From the NCBI GenBank assembly GCA_043748535.1, contig JAYTMY010000269.1, positions 1-18,219 of the forward strand: a stretch of 18,219 nucleotides of DNA. Reading direction: 5' to 3'. Made by a program: the position numbers and the translations under genes. The stretch is from CAMCSH01 sp043748535. GTDB lineage: Bacteria; Verrucomicrobiota; Lentisphaeria; Lentisphaerales; Lentisphaeraceae. Every line of letters begins with the position of its first letter. The stretch's first letter is position 1. The notes under the pieces were generated by a model. That model saw only the letters and a list, made by a program, of their open reading frames with translations, had not been told where the DNA came from and made no database searches. Of this stretch, positions 6,324 through 13,729 are shown piece by piece.

Positions 6324-8459
6324 ATGCGCCACTTCTTCCACTCTTTCCTCTTCTGCGCCGCCTTGCCCCTGCTCGCCGACGAGCCGGAGGCGCCGGCCCG
6401 CAAAGGCAAATACGACATGACCTACGACGAACTGGCGAACCTCAGGATCGTCAACTCCGCCAGCCTAACCGCCACCGAGCAGCGCAAGGTGCCGGCGTCG
6501 ATGACGGTAATCACCGCCGAGATGATCCGCCATAGCGGCGCCCGCAATCTCGGCGAATTGCTCGATATGTATGTGCCGGATCTACAACTGGTGGCTAGCC
6601 TCCATCCCCAAATTATTCATACCCGCGGCATCACCGACATCGCCTCGGATAAATACATCATCCTCGTCAACGGCGTCCGGATGAATGGCGATTTCGTCCT
6701 CGGCAACCAGACGGAATTCTACATCTCATCTTTGGCCGACTTGGAAAGAGTCGAGTTCATCAGCGGCCCAGGCGGCGCCATTTACGGACACGGCGCCACC
6801 GGAGGCGTCATCAACTTGATCACCCGCGATCGTTTGCCGGAGGGGGTCCAAGAAGAGACGCGACTCAGCCTGTCCGGTGGCTTGATCGATCGCCACTCCC
6901 GGATTGAGGCCTCGTATCTGCGTCGACTCAACCAGGCCATGACCCTGCATCTTTATGCCGGGATCGAACATTACGACGGCGCCAATGAGGAGATTTATTA
7001 CCCGCGCAGCTACCGTGGCATACCCGCCGGCACGGATCAAAGCGGCGCCGGGGTCGACAGCCATGCCGCCGCCCACAGCGAACCGCGCATCAAACTGCAC
7101 ATGGGAATCAGCAGCGACGAGTTCAGTTCCTGGCTGCGCTACCTCCGCGCTGGTGAAGATGGAGTGATGGCCTGGAAGGCGGCCAATACCGATCCCGCCG
7201 CTCCGCCTGGCGCGACCTTTCAATACCAACAACTGACTTGGGGCAATACTTGGAAACACGAATTGAGCGACACCACGGAACTCGAGATCGGCGCCAATAT
7301 GCAAGCCTTGGATTATCTGCTTGAAGCCCCAGCCCTTTTCGGCCCTCGCGGCCTCAACGCCTTGGATTGGCGCAGCAATCTCCGCCCGGTGCTGCACTGG
7401 AATCCTGCTGACGAGCATCGCTTCGCCTTGGGAGGCGAGCTTACCTATGTCGAATATGGCCATCGCAGCCTGCTGGAACAAGGCCAAGAGCCGAGCTTCA
7501 TCGGGCTTCCTCTGCTCAACCAAAATCCTCGCTGGAATGAGCTTGACACCGCGATTTTTGGCGAATACCAATGGCACCCCAGCGACAGCTTTTCGCTCTT
7601 CCTCGGTGGTCGCATTGACCAATCCAAACATGCCCCGCTAGCTTTTTCACCCAAAATCGCCGGCATCTTCACCCCCACCGAAGAAGACACCTTGTCGCTC
7701 ATTTTTAACCGTTCGTCTCGTCGTGCGGGCAGGCTCGATCAACGCATCGACCTTCTCTATGGCCAGAAAGGCGAAAGCCCAAACGAAGAATTGGAATCCT
7801 GGGAAGCTAGTTACAAGCGTCAGTTGAGCGAACATTGGAGCGCCGGCCTCACCCTCTATTACCTCAGCAATAAGATCATCACCTTTAATCCCGTCCCCTT
7901 CAGTCAGTCGCTGGTCGGCACCGCCACCTCAGGAGGCCTCACGGCCACGCTCTCCTATCACGATGACCCTTGGGGCTTCTCCCTGTCGCACAACATCAAT
8001 CAATTGCTTGATGTTGCTGAGACCCCTGGCGCTGCATCACAAATCGCCCTCACCAGTCCTTATGGCCTCGACGACAACTTCACTCATATCGCCAACCACA
8101 ACACCAAGCTCCAAGCCTATGTCAAATTCACCGATGAATTACGCCTCGATGCCTTCCTCCGAGTTTACTGGCACTATGACGGCCAATCTGATTTTTATGA
8201 TTATTCCAAAACCGCTACGACGCCCATCCCTGGCTACACAGCTCCCGGCGACAAAAATTTCGAGCCCTTCTTCGGCCCCATCACCCGCTTCGATATGAGC
8301 CTGACTTGGGATGTCTCACCCAATCACAGCCTCCGCCTCAGCGGCTACAACCTCCTCGGCCTGATCGACCAGGATCTCAACCGCGAAGTCCTCGGCGTCG
8401 GCCCCGCGTACCTGCGGCAGCCGGTGTCCTTTGCCCTCACCTACGAGTTCAAGTTCTGA
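6324..8459 (+). CDS. TonB-dependent outer-membrane receptor
   Basis: Beta-barrel receptors of this kind import metal chelates, cobalamin or sugars using TonB energy. The 711-residue protein has an N-terminal signal-like segment (MRHFFHSFLFCAALPLLADE), a short linker with DMTYDELANLRI (31-42) that may act as the TonB-contact region, and a plug domain of roughly 45-170. The plug shows VPASMTVITAEMI, TRGI (100-103), YIILVNGVRM (111-120), LADLERVEFISGPGGAIYG (137-155) and GGVINLITRD (160-169). The rest is barrel, ending in the aromatic signature YEFKF. The open frame extends far upstream, but the start at 6324 is supported by GAGGA 7 nt before it and the signal peptide after it. The plug resembles iron/cobalamin receptors, yet substrate cannot be read from sequence. 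Its stop is 3 bp from the convergent FG-GAP gene with no clear terminator between. Confidence 0.93.
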   Translation: MRHFFHSFLFCAALPLLADEPEAPARKGKYDMTYDELANLRIVNSASLTATEQRKVPASMTVITAEMIRHSGARNLGELLDMYVPDLQLVASLHPQIIHTRGITDIASDKYIILVNGVRMNGDFVLGNQTEFYISSLADLERVEFISGPGGAIYGHGATGGVINLITRDRLPEGVQEETRLSLSGGLIDRHSRIEASYLRRLNQAMTLHLYAGIEHYDGANEEIYYPRSYRGIPAGTDQSGAGVDSHAAAHSEPRIKLHMGISSDEFSSWLRYLRAGEDGVMAWKAANTDPAAPPGATFQYQQLTWGNTWKHELSDTTELEIGANMQALDYLLEAPALFGPRGLNALDWRSNLRPVLHWNPADEHRFALGGELTYVEYGHRSLLEQGQEPSFIGLPLLNQNPRWNELDTAIFGEYQWHPSDSFSLFLGGRIDQSKHAPLAFSPKIAGIFTPTEEDTLSLIFNRSSRRAGRLDQRIDLLYGQKGESPNEELESWEASYKRQLSEHWSAGLTLYYLSNKIITFNPVPFSQSLVGTATSGGLTATLSYHDDPWGFSLSHNINQLLDVAETPGAASQIALTSPYGLDDNFTHIANHNTKLQAYVKFTDELRLDAFLRVYWHYDGQSDFYDYSKTATTPIPGYTAPGDKNFEPFFGPITRFDMSLTWDVSPNHSLRLSGYNLLGLIDQDLNREVLGVGPAYLRQPVSFALTYEFKF

Positions 8460-8462
8460 AGC

Positions 8463-9647
8463 TCAGCGCTTGCTCAGATGAACGGCGCTGCCCTTCTTGT
8501 TCGAGACAATGATGTCGGGAATGCCGTCGCCATTCAGATCCGTGGTTTCGACTTGGGTGCCGACACCGGAATTGTCATCGATCAGATGGGGGATGAATTG
8601 AATGCCATCGGCGCCGCGTTTAAGCTCAAACCAGTAGACCACGGCGGGGTTATTGGGCTCGACATCGCCCTTGGAGCCGTGGGCCCACCAGCGCTTGCCG
8701 GTGACTAGATCCTTGAGGCCGTCGCCATTGATGTCGACAAGCGCCATGGCGTGCAACTGGCTGATCCGCAAATCGGGCGATTTCAGGTCGGGCTTGGGAT
8801 CGAGGATGACATGGCGCTGCCAAGTGATGGCGCCCTTGTCGTCGCGTTGTTGCTTCCACCACAGCAGGCCGTAGTGGTGGCATTGCCAAGAGCAAAGCAG
8901 ATCGTTTTTGCCGTCGCCATCGACGTCGTAGACGTACATCTGAGCTGCGCCTTCCGCAAAGGCAAATTCGTGGAAGATCCAGAAGCCGTCAGCGGCAGGA
9001 GTGGCGGGCTGCTCCCACCAACCGTTGGACTCGATCAGGTCAATGCGGCCATCTCCGTTGACGTCGCCGGCACCGATGCCGTGGGTAAACCTGTGGTAGT
9101 TCTTCTTGGGCGAGACGGCGTGGAACTGCCAGACCTGCTCGGGCTTGGCCGGGTCGTAAGTGGCGTAGCCCATCTGGCCGCCGGTGTTGAAGAGCAAGTC
9201 GGGGCGGACGTCGCCGTTCATGTCGACCATTTGCGGCGACTCGTTGTCGGTCACCGGGAAGGCGAGGTGAGACTTCCATTCGCCGCCGTTTTTGCCGGGG
9301 TTGGCGTACCAGTAGGCCTCTTTGCCGGGGAACGGGATGTTGAGGATGTCGGGAAAGCCGTCGCCGTTGAAATCGCCGGTGTGGGTGAGGAAGTTATCGG
9401 AGTATTCCTCGGGGTTGAAGCTTTGCGGTTTGCGCACTTCATGGCGGACTGAGAAGGCCGGGCCTTCGAACCACCAGGGGCCGGCGACGACATCGGGCTT
9501 GCCGTCCTGATTGAAGTCGGCGAAGCTGGCACCTTCGGCCCGGAACTCCGGATCTAGCACTTTCTTCTCATAGCCGGCGGGGCGGTTTTCAGCGTGGAGA
9601 CAAGCGCTCAGGGCGCAGAAGAGAGCGAGAGGGAGGAGATATTTCAT
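8463..9647 (-). CDS. FG-GAP/VCBS repeat lipoprotein (seven calcium-loop repeats)
   Basis: This 394-residue exported protein carries seven DxNxDGxxD-type loops: 44-53, 92-101, 142-151, 195-204, 241-250, 305-314 and 370-379. Such loops bind calcium in FG-GAP beta-propellers, so a seven-bladed propeller is likely. Loop 3 is slightly divergent (DMNGDVRPD). The N-terminus has a lipobox LSAC with C16; cleavage after the following LHA is an alternative. Many Trp-Trp or Trp-Phe pairs lie in the blades (PWWFEGP, NGWWEQP, LLWWKQ, KRWWAHG), suggesting internal repetition of a 'GPWWFE' theme. AAGGA lies about 8 nt before the ATG. Proteins of this kind are common in PVC bacteria; a role in polymer binding or surface adhesion is only inference. 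It is transcribed toward the TonB receptor. Confidence 0.88.
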   Translation of the reverse strand: MKYLLPLALFCALSACLHAENRPAGYEKKVLDPEFRAEGASFADFNQDGKPDVVAGPWWFEGPAFSVRHEVRKPQSFNPEEYSDNFLTHTGDFNGDGFPDILNIPFPGKEAYWYANPGKNGGEWKSHLAFPVTDNESPQMVDMNGDVRPDLLFNTGGQMGYATYDPAKPEQVWQFHAVSPKKNYHRFTHGIGAGDVNGDGRIDLIESNGWWEQPATPAADGFWIFHEFAFAEGAAQMYVYDVDGDGKNDLLCSWQCHHYGLLWWKQQRDDKGAITWQRHVILDPKPDLKSPDLRISQLHAMALVDINGDGLKDLVTGKRWWAHGSKGDVEPNNPAVVYWFELKRGADGIQFIPHLIDDNSGVGTQVETTDLNGDGIPDIIVSNKKGSAVHLSKR

Positions 9648-9711
9648 CGGATCATCCTTTTTGGGGCTTGAGAAACAATGCCGCCGCGTCGCCGCGGGGC
9701 TATGAGGACTT

Positions 9712-9744
9712 CCTCGAAATCTGTGGGGAATTCAGATTTCGAGG
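9712..9744. repeat. perfect 12-bp inverted repeat
   Basis: CCTCGAAATCTG (9712-9723) and CAGATTTCGAGG (9733-9744) are exact reverse complements around a 9-nt spacer. It lies 65 bp upstream of the FG-GAP gene start and 16 bp before the nested repeat element. A short T-run (9751-9754) follows on the plus strand, but no plus-strand gene precedes it, so a terminator role is unlikely. Confidence 0.75.
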
Positions 9745-9759
9745 CGGCCATTTTCACTT

Positions 9760-9978
9760 TTCACCACGAAGACACGAAGTGCGCGAAGACTGAACGGAAA
9801 ATCGAGAATTGGCCACAAAAGACACAAAGAGCACAAGATCATGAGCCCGAGAATTCACCACCGAGGCACAGAGAGCACAGAGTTCAGACCATTTTATTCT
9901 CACTGTGCCCTCTGTGTCTCGGTGGTGAAAGAATTGCTGTTCCATCTCTTTTCGTGTCCTTCGTGTCTTCGTGGTGAA
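9760..9978. repeat. nested dispersed inverted-repeat element
   Basis: The outer arms TTCACCACGAAGACACGAAG (9760-9779) and its exact complement (9959-9978) enclose an inner pair. The inner arms (9854-9880 and 9903-9929, 27 bp) start TTCACCACCGAGGCACAGAG and match at 25 of 27 positions with a 22-nt loop. A third degenerate relative, CCACAAAAGACACAAAGAGC, lies at 9813-9832. All share a C/A-rich pattern of 'ACAC/CACGAAG' words. From memory, similar repeats are scattered in intergenic regions of PVC and some other genomes. Short open frames over it (encoding runs such as LCALCASVV and FVSFVSSW) are products of the repeat, not genes. The rest of the 9648-10119 gap shows nothing gene-like. Confidence 0.85.
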
Positions 9979-10119
9979 TGGCTTTGCGTCCACCGCTAAA
10001 GACAGCTGCGAGCCGCACTTGATCCCGGGTTTTCAGAAATCGTTGGCCATGGGCTTGCGGAAAGCACCGAATCAGATGCATTTTATGACAGAGGCATAAA
10101 GCCCGAAGGAAGGTGCTCC

Positions 10120-11175
10120 ATGTTCGTCATCCGCCCCTCCCGCAGCAGCGACCTTGACGCCTTGTACAAACTGGCCTGCAAGGCCGGTGCCGGGCTGACC
10201 ACTCTGCCAGCCGACCGAGAGCTTCTGGCGGAGAAGCTGCAGCAATCCCTCAAGACCTTCAGTTATCCACCCAAACGGCCGTCGGGCGAGAGCTTCCTCT
10301 TCGTCCTTGAGGATTTACGCAGCGGCGAGGCCCGCGGCACCTCGGCTTGTTACACCAAAGTCGGTGGCTTCCAGCCCTTCTGGACCTACGAAGTGAAGAG
10401 CCAGAAGCTGCAGTCGCAGCAGCTCGGGGTCGAAAACCAGATTCAGTATCTCCAGGTCAAGCGCGAGCACGACGGCCCCTCGGAGATCGGCACGCTTTTC
10501 CTCGACCCGGATCTCCGCGGTGGCTGGTGTGGCCGCCTCTTGTCCCTGATCCGTTTTGTCTTCATGGCGCAGTTCCGCAGCTGCTTTGAAAACGAAGTGG
10601 TGGCAGAGCTCCGCGGCCGCATCGACATCAACGGCCGCAGCCCCTTCTGGGACAGCGTCGGCGCCCACTTCTTCGGCTGCGAATTCGCCAAGGCCGATGC
10701 CCTCACCTGCGTTAACAAATTGTTCATCGACGAGCTCTTCCCCAAGCACCCGCTCTATGTCCCCCTGCTGCCCCGCGGCGCCCAGGTGGTGATCGGCATG
10801 GTGCACGACGATTCACGGCCGGCGATGCGTCTGCTCGAATCAGAAGGATTCAAGGTCATCCCCGAGGTCGACATCTTCGAAGGCGGCCCCATCGTCAAGG
10901 CCAAGACCGACGACATCCGCTGCATTCGCGACAGCCGGGTGCGCAATCTTCTCAGCCTGCTCAATCCGATCGAGGAGCAAAGTCTCGAAGCGGCGCAAGC
11001 GCCCCTGAACATCGTCGCCTGCGGTGCCGAACCGTCGCAGTTCCGCGCCATCGTCACCAGCCTGGTCGAGGACGAGGAGGGGCTGCGCCTGCCCCTCTGG
11101 GCCTGCGAAGCCCTCAATATCCGCCCCGGCGAGTCCCTGCGTTTCGTCAGCCTGCGGCAAGAGGCGAAGAGATAA
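10120..11175 (+). CDS. astA: arginine N-succinyltransferase
   Basis: AstA (EC 2.3.1.109) transfers succinyl from succinyl-CoA to L-arginine, the first step of the ammonia-producing AST catabolic route; it is cytoplasmic. The 351 residues match the usual length (about 340-345 in enterobacteria). Visible family motifs: IRPSRSSDLDALYKLA (4-19), AGAGLTTLPADR (22-33), SEIGTLFLDPDLRGG (121-135), ELRGRIDINGRSPFWDSVG (163-181), DELFPKHPLYVPLLP (204-218), HDDSRPAMRLLESEGF (229-244) and DIFEGGP (251-257). The fold is GNAT-like. The start has GGAAGG 6 nt upstream of the ATG. None of astB, astC, astD or astE is in the window, so it is detached from the operon arrangement seen in proteobacteria. The next gene downstream on the same strand is of unknown function. 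Confidence 0.92.
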   Translation: MFVIRPSRSSDLDALYKLACKAGAGLTTLPADRELLAEKLQQSLKTFSYPPKRPSGESFLFVLEDLRSGEARGTSACYTKVGGFQPFWTYEVKSQKLQSQQLGVENQIQYLQVKREHDGPSEIGTLFLDPDLRGGWCGRLLSLIRFVFMAQFRSCFENEVVAELRGRIDINGRSPFWDSVGAHFFGCEFAKADALTCVNKLFIDELFPKHPLYVPLLPRGAQVVIGMVHDDSRPAMRLLESEGFKVIPEVDIFEGGPIVKAKTDDIRCIRDSRVRNLLSLLNPIEEQSLEAAQAPLNIVACGAEPSQFRAIVTSLVEDEEGLRLPLWACEALNIRPGESLRFVSLRQEAKR

Positions 11176-11324
11176 GAATTCTCTCGTCCTTTCGTTTTGA
11201 CAAACCACGCAGAACTTGCCGGCTAAAGCTTGGGGCATCGACCTGTTCAAGACTTCAGCCGCCTGCCCACTTTCCCCTCTGCGATGTATCTTGCCCGCCA
11301 AACACATCAAAAGGGCAGATTCAC

Positions 11325-12560
11325 ATGGTCGAGAGAGAAGGCAATAAGATCCTGGTCACTGAGCAGGACGGCAAGTTAGTCGCTGAGCTCAATTCAAAGC
11401 GCCTCGCGGCTTTGAAAAGCATTAAATACGAAGGCGACGAGCTGCTCCGCGGCATGCGCTGGACCATCGGCTCGATGAGTGATGAACCGGGCTTGGTCCG
11501 GCGCTCGAAAGAATACCACAAGGCCGGCATGAGCTGCGTCGAAACCGAAGGTTGGATGCCCTTCGGCCATGAACCCAATCTGACCCAGGCAATCCGCTTT
11601 TCCTCCGGCCGCGCCCGCTTCACCAGCGACTTCGTCGCCAATGGCGAAACCATCTCCCGCCACTTCTCGGTCGGCAGTTTCCTCCTCCCCGGCAAATGGG
11701 AATCGATGTATGTCGTCCCCGCCGCTCAGCACATCGTCGACGGCGGCAAGCACCATGAGCGCCAGCTGCCGAAATGGGACGGCAAGGACATCATGCTCGG
11801 CCACTGGCACCGCCCGCCCCTCGCCCTCGTTTTCAAGCGCAAAAGCGGCGTCCGCCTCGAAGTCGGCACCGGCTCCGACGTCTTCCGCTGGGAACAGAAC
11901 ATGGGCTATCACCCCGAGCATGGTTCCTACAAAGTCACCCTGACCCAGGCCGGACTCGAAGTCATCCGCGAACCCCTCGCCTGCTGCGAAGATTTCGTTC
12001 CCGAAGGCCGCCCCTTCCGCTACACCTGGCACCTCGCCTGGGACAAAGCCGGCGTCCGCAGCACCCCGCCGGAACATGAGCTGATCAAGGCGCAGATCGC
12101 CCGCAACGGCCACGATCTCGAGTGGGACAAGATCAAAAAAGCCTTCGCTGCACCCGTCACCGACGACAAGCCGCGATTCCTCTTGGTCGACATCATGGAC
12201 TTCCTCTGGGAAGACACCTGCAAGCGCTGCCCTTCGCCCCAGGCCTTTGCCGCCGAACTGGTCGTCCCCGAGCCCTGCTGGATGACTTCTCCGGTCGAGA
12301 AAAAGCTGAAAAACCTGATTCGCAAACTGGTCGAAATTCCCGGTGTCGGTGGCCTCATCTTCCGCAATGTCAGCCCCGGCATCTGCTACCATCCCAGCCA
12401 TGTCGACAAGAAAAACCCGATGGGCGTCGCCCACTGGGACATGGGCGGCATGATGGACTTCGCCGCCTGGGCCCGCCAGGCCTGCCGCGATAAATTCGAG
12501 GTCTACGGTGAAGCCGCTGAAGGCTGGGACACCCCGGCGATGAACACGCTGTTCGACTGA
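11325..12560 (+). CDS. unrecognised 411-residue protein rich in Trp and His
   Basis: I do not recognise a family. No signal peptide or membrane segment is visible, so it is probably cytoplasmic. The first half looks beta-rich with alternating hydrophobic strands (RFSSGRARFTSDFVANGETI at 91-110, SYKVTLTQAGLEVI at 201-214). Trp/His-dense motifs stand out: LGHWHRPPLAL (158-168), WEQNMGYHPEHG (189-200), FRYTWHLAWD (231-240), CYHPSHVD (354-361), GVAHWDMGGMMDFAAWARQA (367-386). A short helical stretch (TSPVEKKLKNLIRKLVEI, 321-338) precedes them. Cys pairs occur at 220-221 and at 299/302 (CKRC). The start is supported by AAGGG 9 nt before the ATG. It follows astA by 149 bp on the same strand. The gene is real on length, ribosome site and strongly GC-ending codons. 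Confidence 0.85.
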   Translation: MVEREGNKILVTEQDGKLVAELNSKRLAALKSIKYEGDELLRGMRWTIGSMSDEPGLVRRSKEYHKAGMSCVETEGWMPFGHEPNLTQAIRFSSGRARFTSDFVANGETISRHFSVGSFLLPGKWESMYVVPAAQHIVDGGKHHERQLPKWDGKDIMLGHWHRPPLALVFKRKSGVRLEVGTGSDVFRWEQNMGYHPEHGSYKVTLTQAGLEVIREPLACCEDFVPEGRPFRYTWHLAWDKAGVRSTPPEHELIKAQIARNGHDLEWDKIKKAFAAPVTDDKPRFLLVDIMDFLWEDTCKRCPSPQAFAAELVVPEPCWMTSPVEKKLKNLIRKLVEIPGVGGLIFRNVSPGICYHPSHVDKKNPMGVAHWDMGGMMDFAAWARQACRDKFEVYGEAAEGWDTPAMNTLFD

Positions 12561-12566
12561 GTTGAT

Positions 12567-12599
12567 CGATATCGACGATATCGCGATATCGCGATATCG
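12567..12599. repeat. four copies of the palindromic octamer CGATATCG
   Basis: CGATATCG occurs at 12567-12574, 12576-12583, 12584-12591 and 12592-12599, the last three in perfect tandem and the first offset by one A. Each unit is self-complementary, so the block is a nearly perfect palindrome, extended by flanking AT at each end. It starts 6 bp after the stop of the 411-residue gene. Possible roles are a cruciform, a protein site or a slippage-prone repeat; there is no T-tract, so it is not a standard terminator. Confidence 0.85.
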
Positions 12600-12616
12600 A
12601 TGAGCTCCTCCCCCTT

Positions 12617-12649
12617 CAACCCCTAGATCCCATCCAACCCCTAGAACCC
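12617..12649 (+). repeat. short direct repeat CAACCCCTAGA, 18-bp period
   Basis: CAACCCCTAGA occurs at 12617-12627 and 12635-12645, each followed by xCCC. The block lies just upstream of the RbgA start, where a ribosome site would be expected, and is nearly free of G. Its function is unknown. Confidence 0.5.
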
Positions 12650-12656
12650 TTTCCCC

Positions 12657-13664
12657 ATGATTTTCGACTTCACCCGACATTATCCCAGCGGCTGGTATCC
12701 CGGCCACATGCGCATCGCCCAGCAGCAGCTGAAAGAAAAGCTGCCGCTGGTCGACGTCGTGCTCTTGCTTACTGATGCCCGCTGCCCGGAATCGGCCTTG
12801 AACAGCCAGCTCATCGAGCTGCTCGGCGACAAGCCCTTTCTGCTCGTCCTCAACAAGGCCGACTTGGCCGATCCGGAGAGCACCAAGACCTGGCTCGCCG
12901 AGCTGGCGAAACAGGGCGTCCCGGCCATCACCACCGAGCTGATGAAGCGCCGCGGCGTCGATCGCATCGTTCCCGAATGCCGCCGCATCTACGAAGAAGA
13001 TCGCGACCGCAAAGGTGCCACCCGCCCCCTCCTCCGCGCTCTCCGCCTGATGGCCTGCGGCGCCCCCAACCTCGGCAAATCGACCCTGATCAACTGCCTG
13101 TCGCGCAAGTCCCTCGCCCGCACCGGCCCGACCCCTGGCGTGACCAAGTCGCAGCAATGGATCAAGCTCGATGCCGACTGTGAATTGCTCGACACCCCCG
13201 GCATCTTCCCCGCCGGCAACCCCGGCGCCGAACGCGAGCTCCGCCTCGGCCTCGCCCACGTGGTGCGGCAGGACTTGGTCGGCAACGCCACCATTGCCCG
13301 TTATCTGATGGCGCAATTGATCCTCCGCGGGCAAGAGAAGCCCCTGCTCGAATTCAGCCAGCTCGATGCCTTGCCGGATCATCCGGAAACGCTTTTTGCC
13401 ACCATCGCCAAACGCCGCGGCTTCATCCTCCACGGCGGCGAGCCCGATCTCGAGCGCGCCGAGCTGCTGCTCTTGACCGAATTCACCGAAGGCCGATTCG
13501 GTCGTCTGACCCTCGATCCGCCTCCCGGCTCGCCGCCCTTCCCCGGCGCCGACAAGGTTGAAATTCTGTTCCAGGATCTGGCGCCGAAACCCAAGCCCAA
13601 GCCTAAGTCGAAAAAAGTCTATAAGCCGAAAGCGCCGCCACCGCCGAAACCCAAGAAACGCTGA
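12657..13664 (+). CDS. rbgA: circularly permuted ribosome-assembly GTPase, RbgA/YlqF family
   Basis: RbgA-family GTPases bind the late 50S precursor and promote its maturation. The 335-residue protein has the permuted order G4-G5-G1-G2-G3: NKAD (66-69), GAPNLGKS (135-142), PGVT (160-163), DTPG (179-182). The family's N-terminal motif appears as WYPGHM (13-18). After the G domain comes the usual helical C-terminal domain, then a Lys-Pro tail (310-335) such as PKPKPKPKSKK that likely contacts RNA. An in-frame TAG at 12642-12644 and the N-terminal motif fix the start at 12657, although no Shine-Dalgarno sequence is visible (upstream CCTTTCCCC). Translation may be leaderless or depend on other signals. 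A strong terminator follows 21 bp after the stop. Confidence 0.93.
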   Translation: MIFDFTRHYPSGWYPGHMRIAQQQLKEKLPLVDVVLLLTDARCPESALNSQLIELLGDKPFLLVLNKADLADPESTKTWLAELAKQGVPAITTELMKRRGVDRIVPECRRIYEEDRDRKGATRPLLRALRLMACGAPNLGKSTLINCLSRKSLARTGPTPGVTKSQQWIKLDADCELLDTPGIFPAGNPGAERELRLGLAHVVRQDLVGNATIARYLMAQLILRGQEKPLLEFSQLDALPDHPETLFATIAKRRGFILHGGEPDLERAELLLLTEFTEGRFGRLTLDPPPGSPPFPGADKVEILFQDLAPKPKPKPKSKKVYKPKAPPPPKPKKR

Positions 13665-13685
13665 GCTTCACCTTTCACGCCGATA

Positions 13686-13714
13686 AAAAAAGAGCTGCGA
13701 CGCAGCTCTTTTTT
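13686..13714. terminator. strong bidirectional intrinsic terminator
   Basis: AAAAAAGAGCTGC (13686-13698), loop GAC, GCAGCTCTTTTTT (13702-13714): a perfect 13-bp stem with A-run and T-run on opposite sides. It separates the convergent rbgA and fliD genes and can end transcription from both. Confidence 0.93.
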
Positions 13715-13729
13715 GGGCTCTCGAAGCCA

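Noticed and set aside
9760..9978. Possible CRISPR array
   Set aside because: The repeats are inverted and nested, not regularly spaced direct repeats with unique spacers, and no cas gene is present.
9678..10081. Small open frames in both directions within the repeat element
   Set aside because: They are translations of the inverted repeats (runs such as FVSFVSSW and LCALCASVV) and lack ribosome sites and family features.
11197..11226. Perfect TTGACA -35 box upstream of the 411-residue gene
   Set aside because: No acceptable -10 hexamer lies 16-19 bp downstream (CGGCTA or GGCTAA only), so it is not called as a promoter.
11394..13433. A 679-codon open frame on the minus strand antisense to the 411-residue gene and rbgA
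   Set aside because: It runs through two well-supported plus-strand genes and the non-coding gap between them. Its product is low-complexity (Ala, Gly, Glu, Asp rich), as expected for an antisense frame of GC-rich codons.
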